Shown here: piece by piece, positions 7,295 through 14,455 of the stretch | Layout: the number at the start of each line of letters is the position of its first letter | How positions within the stretch are numbered: position 1 is the first letter of the stretch | Source of the DNA: Candidatus Saccharimonadota bacterium | GTDB taxonomy: Bacteria > Patescibacteriota > Saccharimonadia > Saccharimonadales > Saccharimonadaceae | Reading direction: 5' to 3' | Length of the DNA stretch: 33,980 nucleotides | NCBI GenBank assembly: GCA_017506895.1 | Contig: JAFWBV010000006.1 | Location: 1 to 33,980, forward strand | The notes under the pieces: model-generated | Database searches by the model: none | Told to the model about the DNA's origin: nothing | The model's input: only the letters and a program-made list of their open reading frames with translations | Made by a program: the position numbers and the translations under genes

Positions 7295-7297
7295 AAT

Positions 7298-7325
7298 CCC
7301 TCACGAAAATAGAGGGTTATTTTTA
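7298..7325 (+). terminator. Terminator after tRNA-Val
   Basis: CCCTC (7298-7302) pairs with GAGGG (7312-7316) around an A-rich loop, extended by weak A-T pairs and followed by a TTATTTTT tract. The bases from here to 7402 show no other feature. Confidence 0.6.
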
Positions 7326-7402
7326 TGCCATTTTTGCGACAAAAACATGCTAAAAAACACAATTTACCTCTATAATTTTGCTTGTTAAACCCCCAGTTAT
7401 TT

Positions 7403-8482
7403 TTAATCGCCGTCTTCGATTTGCTCTTTTAATGCCTCTATTCCGTCTTGACCTATTGTGGCTATAAGATTTCTAACAAATTCTTCTTTAGTAGAACTTG
7501 CTTCTTTCACGGTTTGCAATTTATCTTCATAATTGCCTAGATATTTCGTGATTCGTCCTCCAGCTTCTCCCGTTTCGAAGAAAGAGTTTAATTCTTCGAG
7601 AAGGGCCTTTCTTTCTTGTTCTATCCGCCCGGAAACAGGATTATCTCGATTTGCCCAAAATTCTTTAACACTTTCAGAGACTTCTCTGTCGTCATGTCTA
7701 TCAGTGGGTTCGCCATAAATATCTGTTCGAATCAAATAAATCGGCACCCCGAAAAACTCTGCTGCTTTTTTAGCCTCATCACTTATTGCATCTCGTGAGT
7801 CTCCAAAAACAATTATTGAATCTGGTCTAGTTCTGCCATTTATCTCTACTTCATTCCAGGGGGTCAAGCTGTCCATAGTACCAGTAGATTTTAACAATTC
7901 ATCTGGGCTCATCACCTGGTCTTTGTATTGCCCCATTTCACCAATATCCCTTAGTACTCCGTGGTCAGCTGGCGCTGCACTTAAGAAATCACCGTCATTT
8001 AGGTTGTTGAAGCCAAATATCAGCCCATTTCTGTCAAACAAATTTATTTTTTTATCTGAGATTAACGATGTTGAAATATAGTCTCTAGATGTATTGGCCC
8101 ACCTTTCTAAATCAATGCTCTTCGGTTGATCCCCGAGCGATTGTCCTACTGCACCAACAACAGAAACGAGCATTTTAAAGTCTGAGCCAACAAATTCATA
8201 TCCATCAATTGTTTTACCGTCAACTTCGACAGGGAATTTTATCACACCTTCTTGATCGGTTTCGTAAGCCCTAGTCAATTCGTTCTGGTATTGTTTTTCT
8301 GCTTCCGATCTAGCTACTTCTCTATTATTATTTTTGATATCCTTATCTGTCTCCAAAGATATAACTTCTCCCCTAAAATTAGGGAACTCACCTGGATTTT
8401 GCCATGACGTGCCTTCGGGCGGTAATGGCTCGATGTTGTCTGTCTGCTCAGATTGATCAACCATTCTCTCGGGATTATTCAT
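7403..8482 (-). CDS. Unknown cytosolic protein, possible ADP-ribosyltransferase-like fold
   Basis: A 359-residue protein without signal peptide or membrane segment. The first 60 residues are acidic and disordered. The middle holds a YISTSLISDKKINLF block, a GFNNLNDGDFLSAAPADHGV block, then PWNEVEI and RPDSIIVFGDSRDAISDEAKKAAEFFGVPIYLI. This order (STS, then N-E, then PDxIIVF and PIxLI) resembles an uncharacterised domain I recall from Firmicutes conjugative-element proteins. The STS and E-x-E pattern recalls the R-S-E class of ADP-ribosyltransferases, but that is a guess. The gene runs opposite to its neighbours and lies between the tRNA-Val repeats, so it is probable cargo of an integrated element. 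Its TATAAT (8492-8497) ends 9 nt before the ATG. Confidence 0.75.
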   Translation of the reverse strand: MNNPERMVDQSEQTDNIEPLPPEGTSWQNPGEFPNFRGEVISLETDKDIKNNNREVARSEAEKQYQNELTRAYETDQEGVIKFPVEVDGKTIDGYEFVGSDFKMLVSVVGAVGQSLGDQPKSIDLERWANTSRDYISTSLISDKKINLFDRNGLIFGFNNLNDGDFLSAAPADHGVLRDIGEMGQYKDQVMSPDELLKSTGTMDSLTPWNEVEINGRTRPDSIIVFGDSRDAISDEAKKAAEFFGVPIYLIRTDIYGEPTDRHDDREVSESVKEFWANRDNPVSGRIEQERKALLEELNSFFETGEAGGRITKYLGNYEDKLQTVKEASSTKEEFVRNLIATIGQDGIEALKEQIEDGD

Positions 8483-8491
8483 AATATTTAT

Positions 8492-8497
8492 ATTATA
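8492..8497 (-). promoter_or_regulatory. -10 box of the 8482 gene, near-leaderless
   Basis: On the minus strand TATAAT is followed by 9 nt and the ATG at 8482, with no Shine-Dalgarno sequence in between. Confidence 0.5.
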
Positions 8498-8565
8498 TAA
8501 TACTTTTAGTTTTTCTTGCAGACTTTCTCTGTATATTATTAAAACCTGGTTAATTAAGCCCCACC

Positions 8566-8603
8566 ATAGAAAATACTCAACCCTTTGGTTGAGTATTTTC
8601 TAT
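8566..8603. repeat. Perfect 17-bp inverted repeat hairpin
   Basis: ATAGAAAATACTCAACC (8566-8582) and its exact reverse complement (8587-8603) are separated by a 4-base CTTT loop. It has no T-run typical of a one-way terminator beyond its own A/T ends. It lies between the unknown gene's promoter and the structured element, so it may be an element end, a bidirectional terminator or an attenuator. Confidence 0.75.
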
Positions 8604-8639
8604 AATACATATAAGATGGACGAGAACCCCTAGGGTTCG

Positions 8640-8728
8640 CCTTCCGTAGGAAGCGAGCGAAAAAGAAAAGCGAGCTTTTCTTTTTCCGAGCTGACGCCCG
8701 GAAGTGCGGATTTGCCTGCGGCAAATCC
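8640..8728 (+). mobile_element. Structured tRNA T-loop insertion element, copy B
   Basis: Second copy of the element at 3775-3863. P1 is CTTCCG (8641-8646) with CGGAAG (8699-8704). TAGGA follows, then P2 AGC (8652-8654) with GCT (8690-8692), then GAGCGA. The P3 hairpin is GAAAAAGAAAAGC with GCTTTTCTTTTTC (8659-8671, 8674-8686). CCGA, P2', GACGCC and P1' follow. P4 is GCGGATTTGCC with GGCAAATCCGC (8706-8716, 8720-8730). The first 64 bases of the helical core match copy A in length exactly. It is preceded by GGGTTCG, resembling the tRNA-Val T-arm, and followed by the tRNA-Val 3' end. The last two bases of P4 can equally be counted as tRNA. Confidence 0.7.
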
Positions 8729-8798
8729 GCCCCTCATTACCCACCATTCAAGTTATAAAATAATTTTCAACTATTTCATAATCTGTGGATGTCAGTTA
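8729..8798 (+). repeat. Direct repeat, right copy (tRNA-Val 3' end plus flank)
   Basis: This is a diverged copy of 7225-7294. The acceptor strand reads ATTACCC instead of ATCACCC and CCA is retained. The flank matches for 52 bases and ends exactly at the stop codon of the following minus-strand gene. It looks like a right attachment-site remnant or a tandem duplication partner. Confidence 0.8.
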
Positions 8799-9917
8799 CA
8801 TGCCTTTGTTTAAAAAACCTTCCAATTGTATCTCATCAATGGTTTGATAGACACAATACCTACCACTATTTCCATAATGTGGCGACAATACTGCTATATT
8901 CCCGTTCTCGACTGTTTTATTAGTACAGTCTCTATTAAATAGAATAGTAAAATCCTTATTGTTTGGCTCGGCTCCGACCTCGAGTTTTATATTGTATACT
9001 CCGGCCCTTACATCGTCATTGATTGCATTTAAAGAAAAACCTTCGATTTCGGTTTCATTTGGATATCGCCCCGTTTCTTTATAGAATTCCCCCACTTGAC
9101 ATATTATTTCTTCACCTATTTGTTGCATATAGTGTTCTGCCGCAAATAGCTTTCTTTTTTCTTCACTGTCAATATAACTATAACTTTCATCTGTATCGAT
9201 ATCTTTTAGGTCATTAGATGTTTTAGTTTTCTGTATCTTAGTGCAGTCTAACTTGACCCGCGAGTGGCCACCACTTAAATAATATGGATCTTTTGATTTT
9301 AAAGTTACAGAAAAGTTGCTGTCCTCATCCCATGATATTCTGAAGAATGATAAAACACCACTAATCGCATATGGCGAAAAGACCAACAATAAGCCTATAG
9401 CAGCCATAACATAATCTTTAAAAAAATGTTTTTTGCGTCGGCTGCTTAAGACTGCTACTCTTATAAGAGAAACCAACGATAATATAAAAAATATAAAAAT
9501 CAATCCATGCCAAGCCATACTGAATATTATGAAGATTGCCCATCCGAATTGTGTTCCATGTGCCAAGACATTTGCACCAATAAGAATAAGAATATAACCA
9601 AAAAATGTAATTAGCCCGATTATAATAGAAAACTTCTTCCAGAATTTTATTTTCTTGTCTATGTTTGCAATAAAATCAACGGGCATTTTCTGTGTCACGC
9701 CATCCGGCAAGGAGTCTTGAGACGATGATGCGCCACTGGAAAAGGTTGATGACATGGGCGTATCTGTACTAATATTGGAAACGGGCGGCTGAACCTGTGT
9801 CATTGGCTCAAATGATGATGTCATTTGAGATGAATCCGTAAAATTGTGTTGCAGATTGTCAATCGCTGGTTGTTGTATTGAATTTTGTTCTTCAAAAATA
9901 ACATTATCATCTTCCAT
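8796..9917 (-). CDS. Unknown membrane protein with Ser/Thr/Gln-rich N-terminus
   Basis: A 373-residue protein I do not recognise. The first 80 residues are low-complexity (Ser, Thr, Gln, Pro) and probably disordered in the cytosol. Three hydrophobic helices follow, around ITFFGYILILIGANVL, AIFIIFSMAWHGLIFIFFILSL and VMAAIGLLLVFSPYAISGVLSF. A soluble C-terminal domain of about 170 residues contains four cysteines and YMQQIGEEIICQVGEFYKETGRYPNE. The stretch around FYKETGRYPNE recalls the region after the helix in type IV pilin-like proteins, which often reads YYxxNGxYP; this is only suggestive. A TAAAAT box ends 6 nt before the ATG. Confidence 0.75.
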   Translation of the reverse strand: MEDDNVIFEEQNSIQQPAIDNLQHNFTDSSQMTSSFEPMTQVQPPVSNISTDTPMSSTFSSGASSSQDSLPDGVTQKMPVDFIANIDKKIKFWKKFSIIIGLITFFGYILILIGANVLAHGTQFGWAIFIIFSMAWHGLIFIFFILSLVSLIRVAVLSSRRKKHFFKDYVMAAIGLLLVFSPYAISGVLSFFRISWDEDSNFSVTLKSKDPYYLSGGHSRVKLDCTKIQKTKTSNDLKDIDTDESYSYIDSEEKRKLFAAEHYMQQIGEEIICQVGEFYKETGRYPNETEIEGFSLNAINDDVRAGVYNIKLEVGAEPNNKDFTILFNRDCTNKTVENGNIAVLSPHYGNSGRYCVYQTIDEIQLEGFLNKGM

Positions 9918-9923
9918 AGTTAT

Positions 9924-9932
9924 ATTTTATCA
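9924..9932 (-). promoter_or_regulatory. Extended -10 promoter, leaderless
   Basis: On the minus strand TGATAAAAT is followed by 6 nt and the ATG at 9917. There is no room for a ribosome-binding site. Confidence 0.6.
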
Positions 9933-10010
9933 TGTAACTTTCATTACTTTAGGTTCTTTTTCTATATCTTAAAACAGAGAACTATTGTTGCAATATGCAG
10001 TTTTTTACAA

Positions 10011-10034
10011 GTTTTGCAACATTTGTTGCAAAAC
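10011..10034. promoter_or_regulatory. Inverted repeat, possible operator upstream of the racemase-like gene
   Basis: GTTTTGCAAC (10011-10020) and GTTGCAAAAC (10025-10034) are perfect arms around ATTT. Half of the motif, TTGTTGCAA, also occurs at about 9985-9993. It lies 37 bp upstream of the -10 box at 10071 and could bind a dimeric regulator of either divergent gene. Confidence 0.45.
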
Positions 10035-10067
10035 TCATAAAAACAAATTTCTGCACCCTTAGTCTCA

Positions 10068-10076
10068 TGATAAAAT
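10068..10076 (+). promoter_or_regulatory. Extended -10 promoter that rules out an upstream start
   Basis: TGATAAAAT. An in-frame ATG at 10075 lies inside this hexamer, so it cannot be the start of the transcript's gene. The downstream ATG at 10105 has a strong GGAGGAGAAAGG ribosome-binding site. Confidence 0.65.
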
Positions 10077-10104
10077 GTCCGCAAGCGGAGGAGAAAGGTT
10101 AAAA

Positions 10105-10785
10105 ATGATCAAAATAGTAGTATTTGACAGTGGGTATGGCGGAGAGAATTTCGCCGACAAACTGGAGCAAGAGTTAAAAATCGCGGATATTATTCGTGTT
10201 ATAGATTGGCGGCACGCTGATATTATACAATCCAGTGCCAAAGACGCCCGGAAATGCGCAGAACAAGCTTTAGCTGCCTATATTGGTAAAGTCAATCTTA
10301 TCATCTTTGCCAATTATTTATTGTCTACCACAAGTTTGAACTATTTTAGACGTAAGTATCAAGATCAAAAATTTATCGGTTTACAACTCGAACATCCGTG
10401 TTCGTTTGCTAAAAAAGATGCTTTAATACTGGCCACCAAAGCTATCACTAAAACGATAGGCTTCCATAGTTTTACGCACAAACTAAAACCGAATTTTCAC
10501 ACCAAAACATTGATACTTGATTCATGGCCATCCAAAATTGATGACGGGGAATTACAAATTGACGAGATCAAGGAATGTTTTGGACGAAGTGTCATGGTGG
10601 ACAATTTTTCTCCATCCAAAGTCATCATTGCTTGTTCTCAATTCAATGATATTATTCCGGAATTAAAACAAGTTCTAGGTAGTAATATTGAAATATGTAA
10701 TGGAACGCGCGAGACTATTAGCGAAATGTATAAAACACTTAAGCTTCGTGGTGGCATCTGCAAAAGGAGTAGCGCACTTAAATAA
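10105..10785 (+). CDS. Glutamate racemase-like protein lacking the first catalytic cysteine
   Basis: A 226-residue Asp/Glu racemase superfamily protein. It opens with IVVFDSGYGGENFADKL, equivalent to the GVFDSGVGG entry of MurI. The second half-site has ACSQFNDI (about residue 175) where MurI has GCTHYPLL, so that cysteine is kept. The first half-site, ACNTAS in MurI, reads FANYLLST here (about residue 68), so the first catalytic cysteine is missing. A two-base racemization is therefore unlikely and it may have another role. The start is set by GGAGGAGAAAGG; the earlier ATG lies in the -10 box. It sits before thrS with a separate promoter between. MurI homology itself is moderate. Confidence 0.65.
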   Translation: MIKIVVFDSGYGGENFADKLEQELKIADIIRVIDWRHADIIQSSAKDARKCAEQALAAYIGKVNLIIFANYLLSTTSLNYFRRKYQDQKFIGLQLEHPCSFAKKDALILATKAITKTIGFHSFTHKLKPNFHTKTLILDSWPSKIDDGELQIDEIKECFGRSVMVDNFSPSKVIIACSQFNDIIPELKQVLGSNIEICNGTRETISEMYKTLKLRGGICKRSSALK

Positions 10786-10797
10786 TGTTTAAATCTA

Positions 10798-10806
10798 TGA
10801 TATAAT
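10798..10806 (+). promoter_or_regulatory. Extended -10 promoter of thrS-miaA
   Basis: TGATATAAT is followed by a leader of about 23 nt with an AAAAGGGA ribosome-binding site before the thrS ATG at 10836. Confidence 0.65.
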
Positions 10807-10835
10807 TACAGAATACAGTAAAAGGGAAAAACAAC

Positions 10836-12581
10836 ATGGAAGATTTAGAAAAAATGAGACATACGCTAAGTCATGTCCTAGCAGCAGCAGTCAAAGAGCT
10901 TTATCCGCACGCAAAATTCGGTATCGGCCCAGCCATCAATGATGGTTTTTATTATGATATCGATTTTGGCGATATTAAAATTTCTGACTCCGACTTACCT
11001 AAAATAGAAAAGAAAATGCGAGACATCATTGCTCGCAAATTACCGATGACAAAGCGAGCTGCAACTAAATCCGAAGCTTTAAATTGGGCGCGCGACCAAA
11101 AGCAAGATTATAAAATTGAACTAATCGAAGAGTTGCCGGAAAAAGAAAAATTAACTTTTTATGACATGGGCGATTTGTTCACAGATCTTTGCAAAGGTCC
11201 CCACGTGAGCGATTTATCTCAGACTGGGCCATTTAAACTTTTCCGGGTTGCCGGAGCTTACTGGCGCGGCGATGAAAAACGCCCAATGCTTACTCGTATA
11301 TATGGCGTAGCATTTGCCACCAAAGCAGAACTCGACGAATATCTTAATCGCCAGGAAGAGGCCAAAAAACGTGATCACCGTAAACTTGGTAAAGAACTAG
11401 ATTTATTCTGTTTTTCAGACTTAGTTGGTGCCGGCTTGCCTTTGTTCACACCGCGCGGTACCGAACTTCGTGAGTTGATGGCCAACTATTCATTATCGCT
11501 CCGTGGCAGAGAAGGCTTCAAAAAGGTTTGGACTCCGCATATCACCAAAACTGACCTCTATAAAAAGTCGGGTCACTATGCTAAATTTGGAGATGAGCTA
11601 TTTATGGTTCACTCTCAAGTTAGCGGTGAAGACTTTGCTATGAAACCAATGAATTGTCCACACCATGCTCAAATTTTTGCTTCTCGTCCACGTACTTACC
11701 GGGAGATGCCAGTTCGCTATATGGAAGCAACCACTGATTATCGTGACGAAAAAACTGGCGAGCTCGGTGGTTTGTCGCGAGTTCGTTCACTTACTCAAGA
11801 TGACTCACACGTTTTCTGCCGTAATGATCAGATAAAAGATGAAGTAAAGCGCCTAGTCGGCATCGTCAAAGAGCTTTACGAAACTATGGGTATGCAAAAG
11901 TTGCGCGCGCGTCTTTCGTATCGTTCTGATGAAGATAAATATTTAGGCGACAAAAAGCTTTGGGATATGGCCCAGAAGCAAATCAAACAAGCCGCTATCG
12001 ATAATGGGTTGGATTATTTCGAACAAGAAGGAGAAGCCGCTTTCTACGGGCCAAAGATTGATTTTATGGCAGAAGACGCCATTGGCCGTGAACATCAATT
12101 GGCTACCATCCAATTAGATTTTGTCCAACCGGAACGTTTTGGACTCGAATTTATCAATAGTAAAGGAGAAAAAGAACGTCCAGTCATGATCCATCACGCA
12201 ACGCTCGGTTCGATTGAACGTTTCTTATCGGTATTCATTGAACATACTGGTGGCTGGTTCCCATTTTGGTGTGCTCCAGAACAAGTCCGCATCGTCACAG
12301 TTAATGATAAGGTCGGAGATTACGTTTCGCAAATTACTGAAATACTAGACGACATTATCATAGATAAACCACTTAAATACAATGAATTAAGATATACCAT
12401 AGATGATTCTGCTGATTCATTAGGCAAAAAGATTCGACGCGCTACCGAAATGAAAATTCCAGCCATACTTGTCGTTGGTCCTAAAGACGTTGAATCCAAA
12501 ACCGTTTCAATTCGTCTTCGCGATAAAGAAGAGAGCATCAAGTTATCAAAGCTTGCCGACTACCTAAAGAAACTAAAATAA
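10836..12581 (+). CDS. thrS: Threonine-tRNA ligase without TGS domain
   Basis: Class II aminoacyl-tRNA synthetase that charges tRNA-Thr in the cytosol. The 581-residue protein begins directly with the editing domain: HTLSHVLA gives the HxxxH motif at residues 9 and 13, and CKGPHV supplies the editing cysteine. The catalytic core has the zinc ligands in MNCPHH, DDSHVFC and HHATLGS, and motif 3 is GSIERFLSVFIEH. A C-terminal anticodon-binding domain ends the protein. Compared with the 642-residue E. coli enzyme, the N-terminal TGS domain of about 60 residues is missing. Its stop overlaps the miaA start by one base (TAATG). The substrate tRNA-Thr gene lies 7 kb upstream. Confidence 0.97.
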   Translation: MEDLEKMRHTLSHVLAAAVKELYPHAKFGIGPAINDGFYYDIDFGDIKISDSDLPKIEKKMRDIIARKLPMTKRAATKSEALNWARDQKQDYKIELIEELPEKEKLTFYDMGDLFTDLCKGPHVSDLSQTGPFKLFRVAGAYWRGDEKRPMLTRIYGVAFATKAELDEYLNRQEEAKKRDHRKLGKELDLFCFSDLVGAGLPLFTPRGTELRELMANYSLSLRGREGFKKVWTPHITKTDLYKKSGHYAKFGDELFMVHSQVSGEDFAMKPMNCPHHAQIFASRPRTYREMPVRYMEATTDYRDEKTGELGGLSRVRSLTQDDSHVFCRNDQIKDEVKRLVGIVKELYETMGMQKLRARLSYRSDEDKYLGDKKLWDMAQKQIKQAAIDNGLDYFEQEGEAAFYGPKIDFMAEDAIGREHQLATIQLDFVQPERFGLEFINSKGEKERPVMIHHATLGSIERFLSVFIEHTGGWFPFWCAPEQVRIVTVNDKVGDYVSQITEILDDIIIDKPLKYNELRYTIDDSADSLGKKIRRATEMKIPAILVVGPKDVESKTVSIRLRDKEESIKLSKLADYLKKLK

Positions 12582-13345
12582 TGCCAGATAATCAAAACCT
12601 TCCAACCATTATCATTTTGGGCCCTACAGGCTCTGGCAAAACTGGTATCGGTATTAAGCTAGCAAAAGAATTCAATGGCGAAATAATTTCTGCAGACTCC
12701 AGAGCAATTTATAAGGGAATGGATATTGGAACAGCGAAGCCGACAAAAGAAGAGAGACAGGGAATACCGCATTATGGAATTGATCTAGTTGAGCCTAGTG
12801 AGCGTTTCACAGTAGCAGACTGGAAAGAATATGCTTTAAACAAGATCAATGGAATAAAACGGAAAGGGAAACTGCCAATTATAGTGGGAGGTACTGGACT
12901 GTACATCGATGCGCTTATTTACGACTACCAATTCAAAGGGCCGACCGGAACTAAAATTGGAGATTTTGAACAAAAAACTTGTACAGACAGACAAGAGATA
13001 AAAGGTAATTATATTCTTGTAGGCATCAAATGCGATACCGAAGAATTACGTGCAAGATTGAGTAAAAGAATTGAACAAATGTTCTGTCCTGAGTTGTACG
13101 ACGAAGTAAAAAAACTAGCTCATCTATACAACTGGGATAATGGCGCAATGAAAAGTAATATTTACGAATTTGCATGGAAGTACCTTCAAGGGGAACTAAG
13201 CTTAGAAGCTGCAAAAGAAAAAAGCTTTTATAAGGATTGGCACTTGGCCAAACGGCAAATGACCTGGTTTAAACGTAATCCTGACATAATTTGGCTCGAC
13301 TTGGAAATGATTTATCCATACATTAAAAAAATCTTAAACAATTAA
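12581..13345 (+). CDS. miaA: tRNA dimethylallyltransferase MiaA, short form
   Basis: Transfers a dimethylallyl group to A37 of tRNAs that read U-starting codons. The P-loop LGPTGSGKT lies at residues 12-20. Next comes SADSRAIYKGMDIGTAKP with the catalytic aspartate, and VGGTGLYIDAL follows near 105. RQMTWFKRNPDIIWLD lies near the end, matching the MiaA RQxTWFR motif. At 254 residues it is about 60 shorter than E. coli MiaA, mainly in the central helical insertion that wraps the anticodon stem. The reaction should be preserved, but tRNA grip may differ. The gene is coupled to thrS. Confidence 0.93.
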   Translation: MPDNQNLPTIIILGPTGSGKTGIGIKLAKEFNGEIISADSRAIYKGMDIGTAKPTKEERQGIPHYGIDLVEPSERFTVADWKEYALNKINGIKRKGKLPIIVGGTGLYIDALIYDYQFKGPTGTKIGDFEQKTCTDRQEIKGNYILVGIKCDTEELRARLSKRIEQMFCPELYDEVKKLAHLYNWDNGAMKSNIYEFAWKYLQGELSLEAAKEKSFYKDWHLAKRQMTWFKRNPDIIWLDLEMIYPYIKKILNN

Positions 13346-13374
13346 TTACATTATTTAATTGTTTTTAAAAACTG

Positions 13375-13383
13375 TGCTAAAAT
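13375..13383 (+). promoter_or_regulatory. Extended -10 promoter, near-leaderless
   Basis: TGCTAAAAT ends 9 nt before the ATG at 13393, with no Shine-Dalgarno sequence in the gap. Confidence 0.55.
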
Positions 13384-13392
13384 TATATTGAT

Positions 13393-14007
13393 ATGACTAA
13401 AACAGCAAGTACTCCAACCGAAAAACTCTTTGGCTCCAAGACAAGAGCTAAGCTGCTAAATCTTTTTTTCGAAAATCCCGAGAAATCATTTTATGTTCGC
13501 GAGATGACCAGAGTAATTGATGAGCAGATTAATTCTGTGCGTAGGGAACTATTAAACTTAGAGAGCATTGGTGTCATCAAAAATGAGACGTTTGACAATA
13601 AAGTCTACTATTCAGCTAATAGCAAACACCCATTTTATCGACCGCTAGTTGATATTTTTTCTAAAAAGGTAAGCGCACTAAGTGATCAAGACATCAGAGA
13701 GACTACGTGGGAAGAATATTGCAGACCAGTCAAGAAATACCTAAAAGGCCTCATTGTCACCAATCGTTTACCTGGCCAAGACGGAATAGACCTTTTGATT
13801 ATTGGCAATGATAAAACCAAAAAGCTTACTCGTTGGGCCGAAGTTATTGAAAAGAAGCAGGGTAAACCAATAAACTATGTGATTATGTCATCCGATGACT
13901 TTACTTACCGAAAAAGTGTACGCGACCGTTTCATATTTGATGTTCTCGAAATGGAAATTACCGAAATTATAGATCCAGAAGGTATTATTAAATCAAAAAA
14001 GGAGTAA
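13393..14007 (+). CDS. Winged-helix regulator with a nucleotidyltransferase-like C-terminal domain
   Basis: A 204-residue protein of a type common in CPR bacteria. Residues about 8-75 form an ArsR/MarR-like winged helix: LFGSKTRAKLLNLFFENPEKSFYVREM, then INSVRRELLNLESIGVI, then a YYSANSKHP wing. The C-terminal half includes GLIVTNRLPGQDGIDLLIIGND, recalling the strand-loop-strand of minimal nucleotidyltransferases (DLLIIG), but the GS-x-D start of an active site is not seen. It may therefore sense nucleotides rather than transfer them. It leads a three-gene run with the metallo-beta-lactamase-like protein (1-bp gap) and the M50 protease (adjacent). Confidence 0.75.
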   Translation: MTKTASTPTEKLFGSKTRAKLLNLFFENPEKSFYVREMTRVIDEQINSVRRELLNLESIGVIKNETFDNKVYYSANSKHPFYRPLVDIFSKKVSALSDQDIRETTWEEYCRPVKKYLKGLIVTNRLPGQDGIDLLIIGNDKTKKLTRWAEVIEKKQGKPINYVIMSSDDFTYRKSVRDRFIFDVLEMEITEIIDPEGIIKSKKE

Positions 14008-14008
14008 A

Positions 14009-14455
14009 ATGTTTGAAATAGAAAGCAAAAGTCAAAACGAAATAATCATCTCGACTAAAACTACCACCGTCAAAGTTAATATCGAAGATGGCGTTATCGA
14101 CGCAAACCTAGAAGTAGGGAAGATACATGGCCCTGGCGAATTTGAGATTGGTGAAATATCTATTCGCGGTATTGCTACTACTAGCAAGAAAACCATCTAC
14201 GATGTCGAGATAGGCGGAGTTCATATTGGTATCATTGGTGGCATCGAAGAAAACCTTGACGATATCGTTGCGGATATTCTTTGCACCTCATCTGTCCGCG
14301 CTGTTCGAGAGATTGAACCAAAGCTTATTGTTTCAATGGGCAATGTTGATGGTATGGTTTCCGAATTGAAACTTTCTGCTCGAACCGAGAAAAAACTCAA
14401 AGTCAAGAATCTTGATTCTCTCCCTACGGTTAAAGAGGTAGTGGTACTAAATTAG
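14009..14455 (+). CDS. Truncated metallo-beta-lactamase-fold protein (COG2220/UlaG-like)
   Basis: A 148-residue protein. It has the GPGEFEIGEISIRGI and VEIGGVHIGIIGGIEE pattern typical of the small COG2220-related proteins of CPR genomes, where a PGEYE-type loop replaces the metal-binding region. The HxHxDH zinc motif of active metallo-beta-lactamases is absent, so hydrolase activity is unlikely. It is preceded by AAAAAAGGAG at the end of the upstream gene and followed immediately by the M50 protease ATG, so the three genes appear co-transcribed. The function is unknown; a structural or regulatory partner of the protease is a possibility from context. Confidence 0.7.
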   Translation: MFEIESKSQNEIIISTKTTTVKVNIEDGVIDANLEVGKIHGPGEFEIGEISIRGIATTSKKTIYDVEIGGVHIGIIGGIEENLDDIVADILCTSSVRAVREIEPKLIVSMGNVDGMVSELKLSARTEKKLKVKNLDSLPTVKEVVVLN

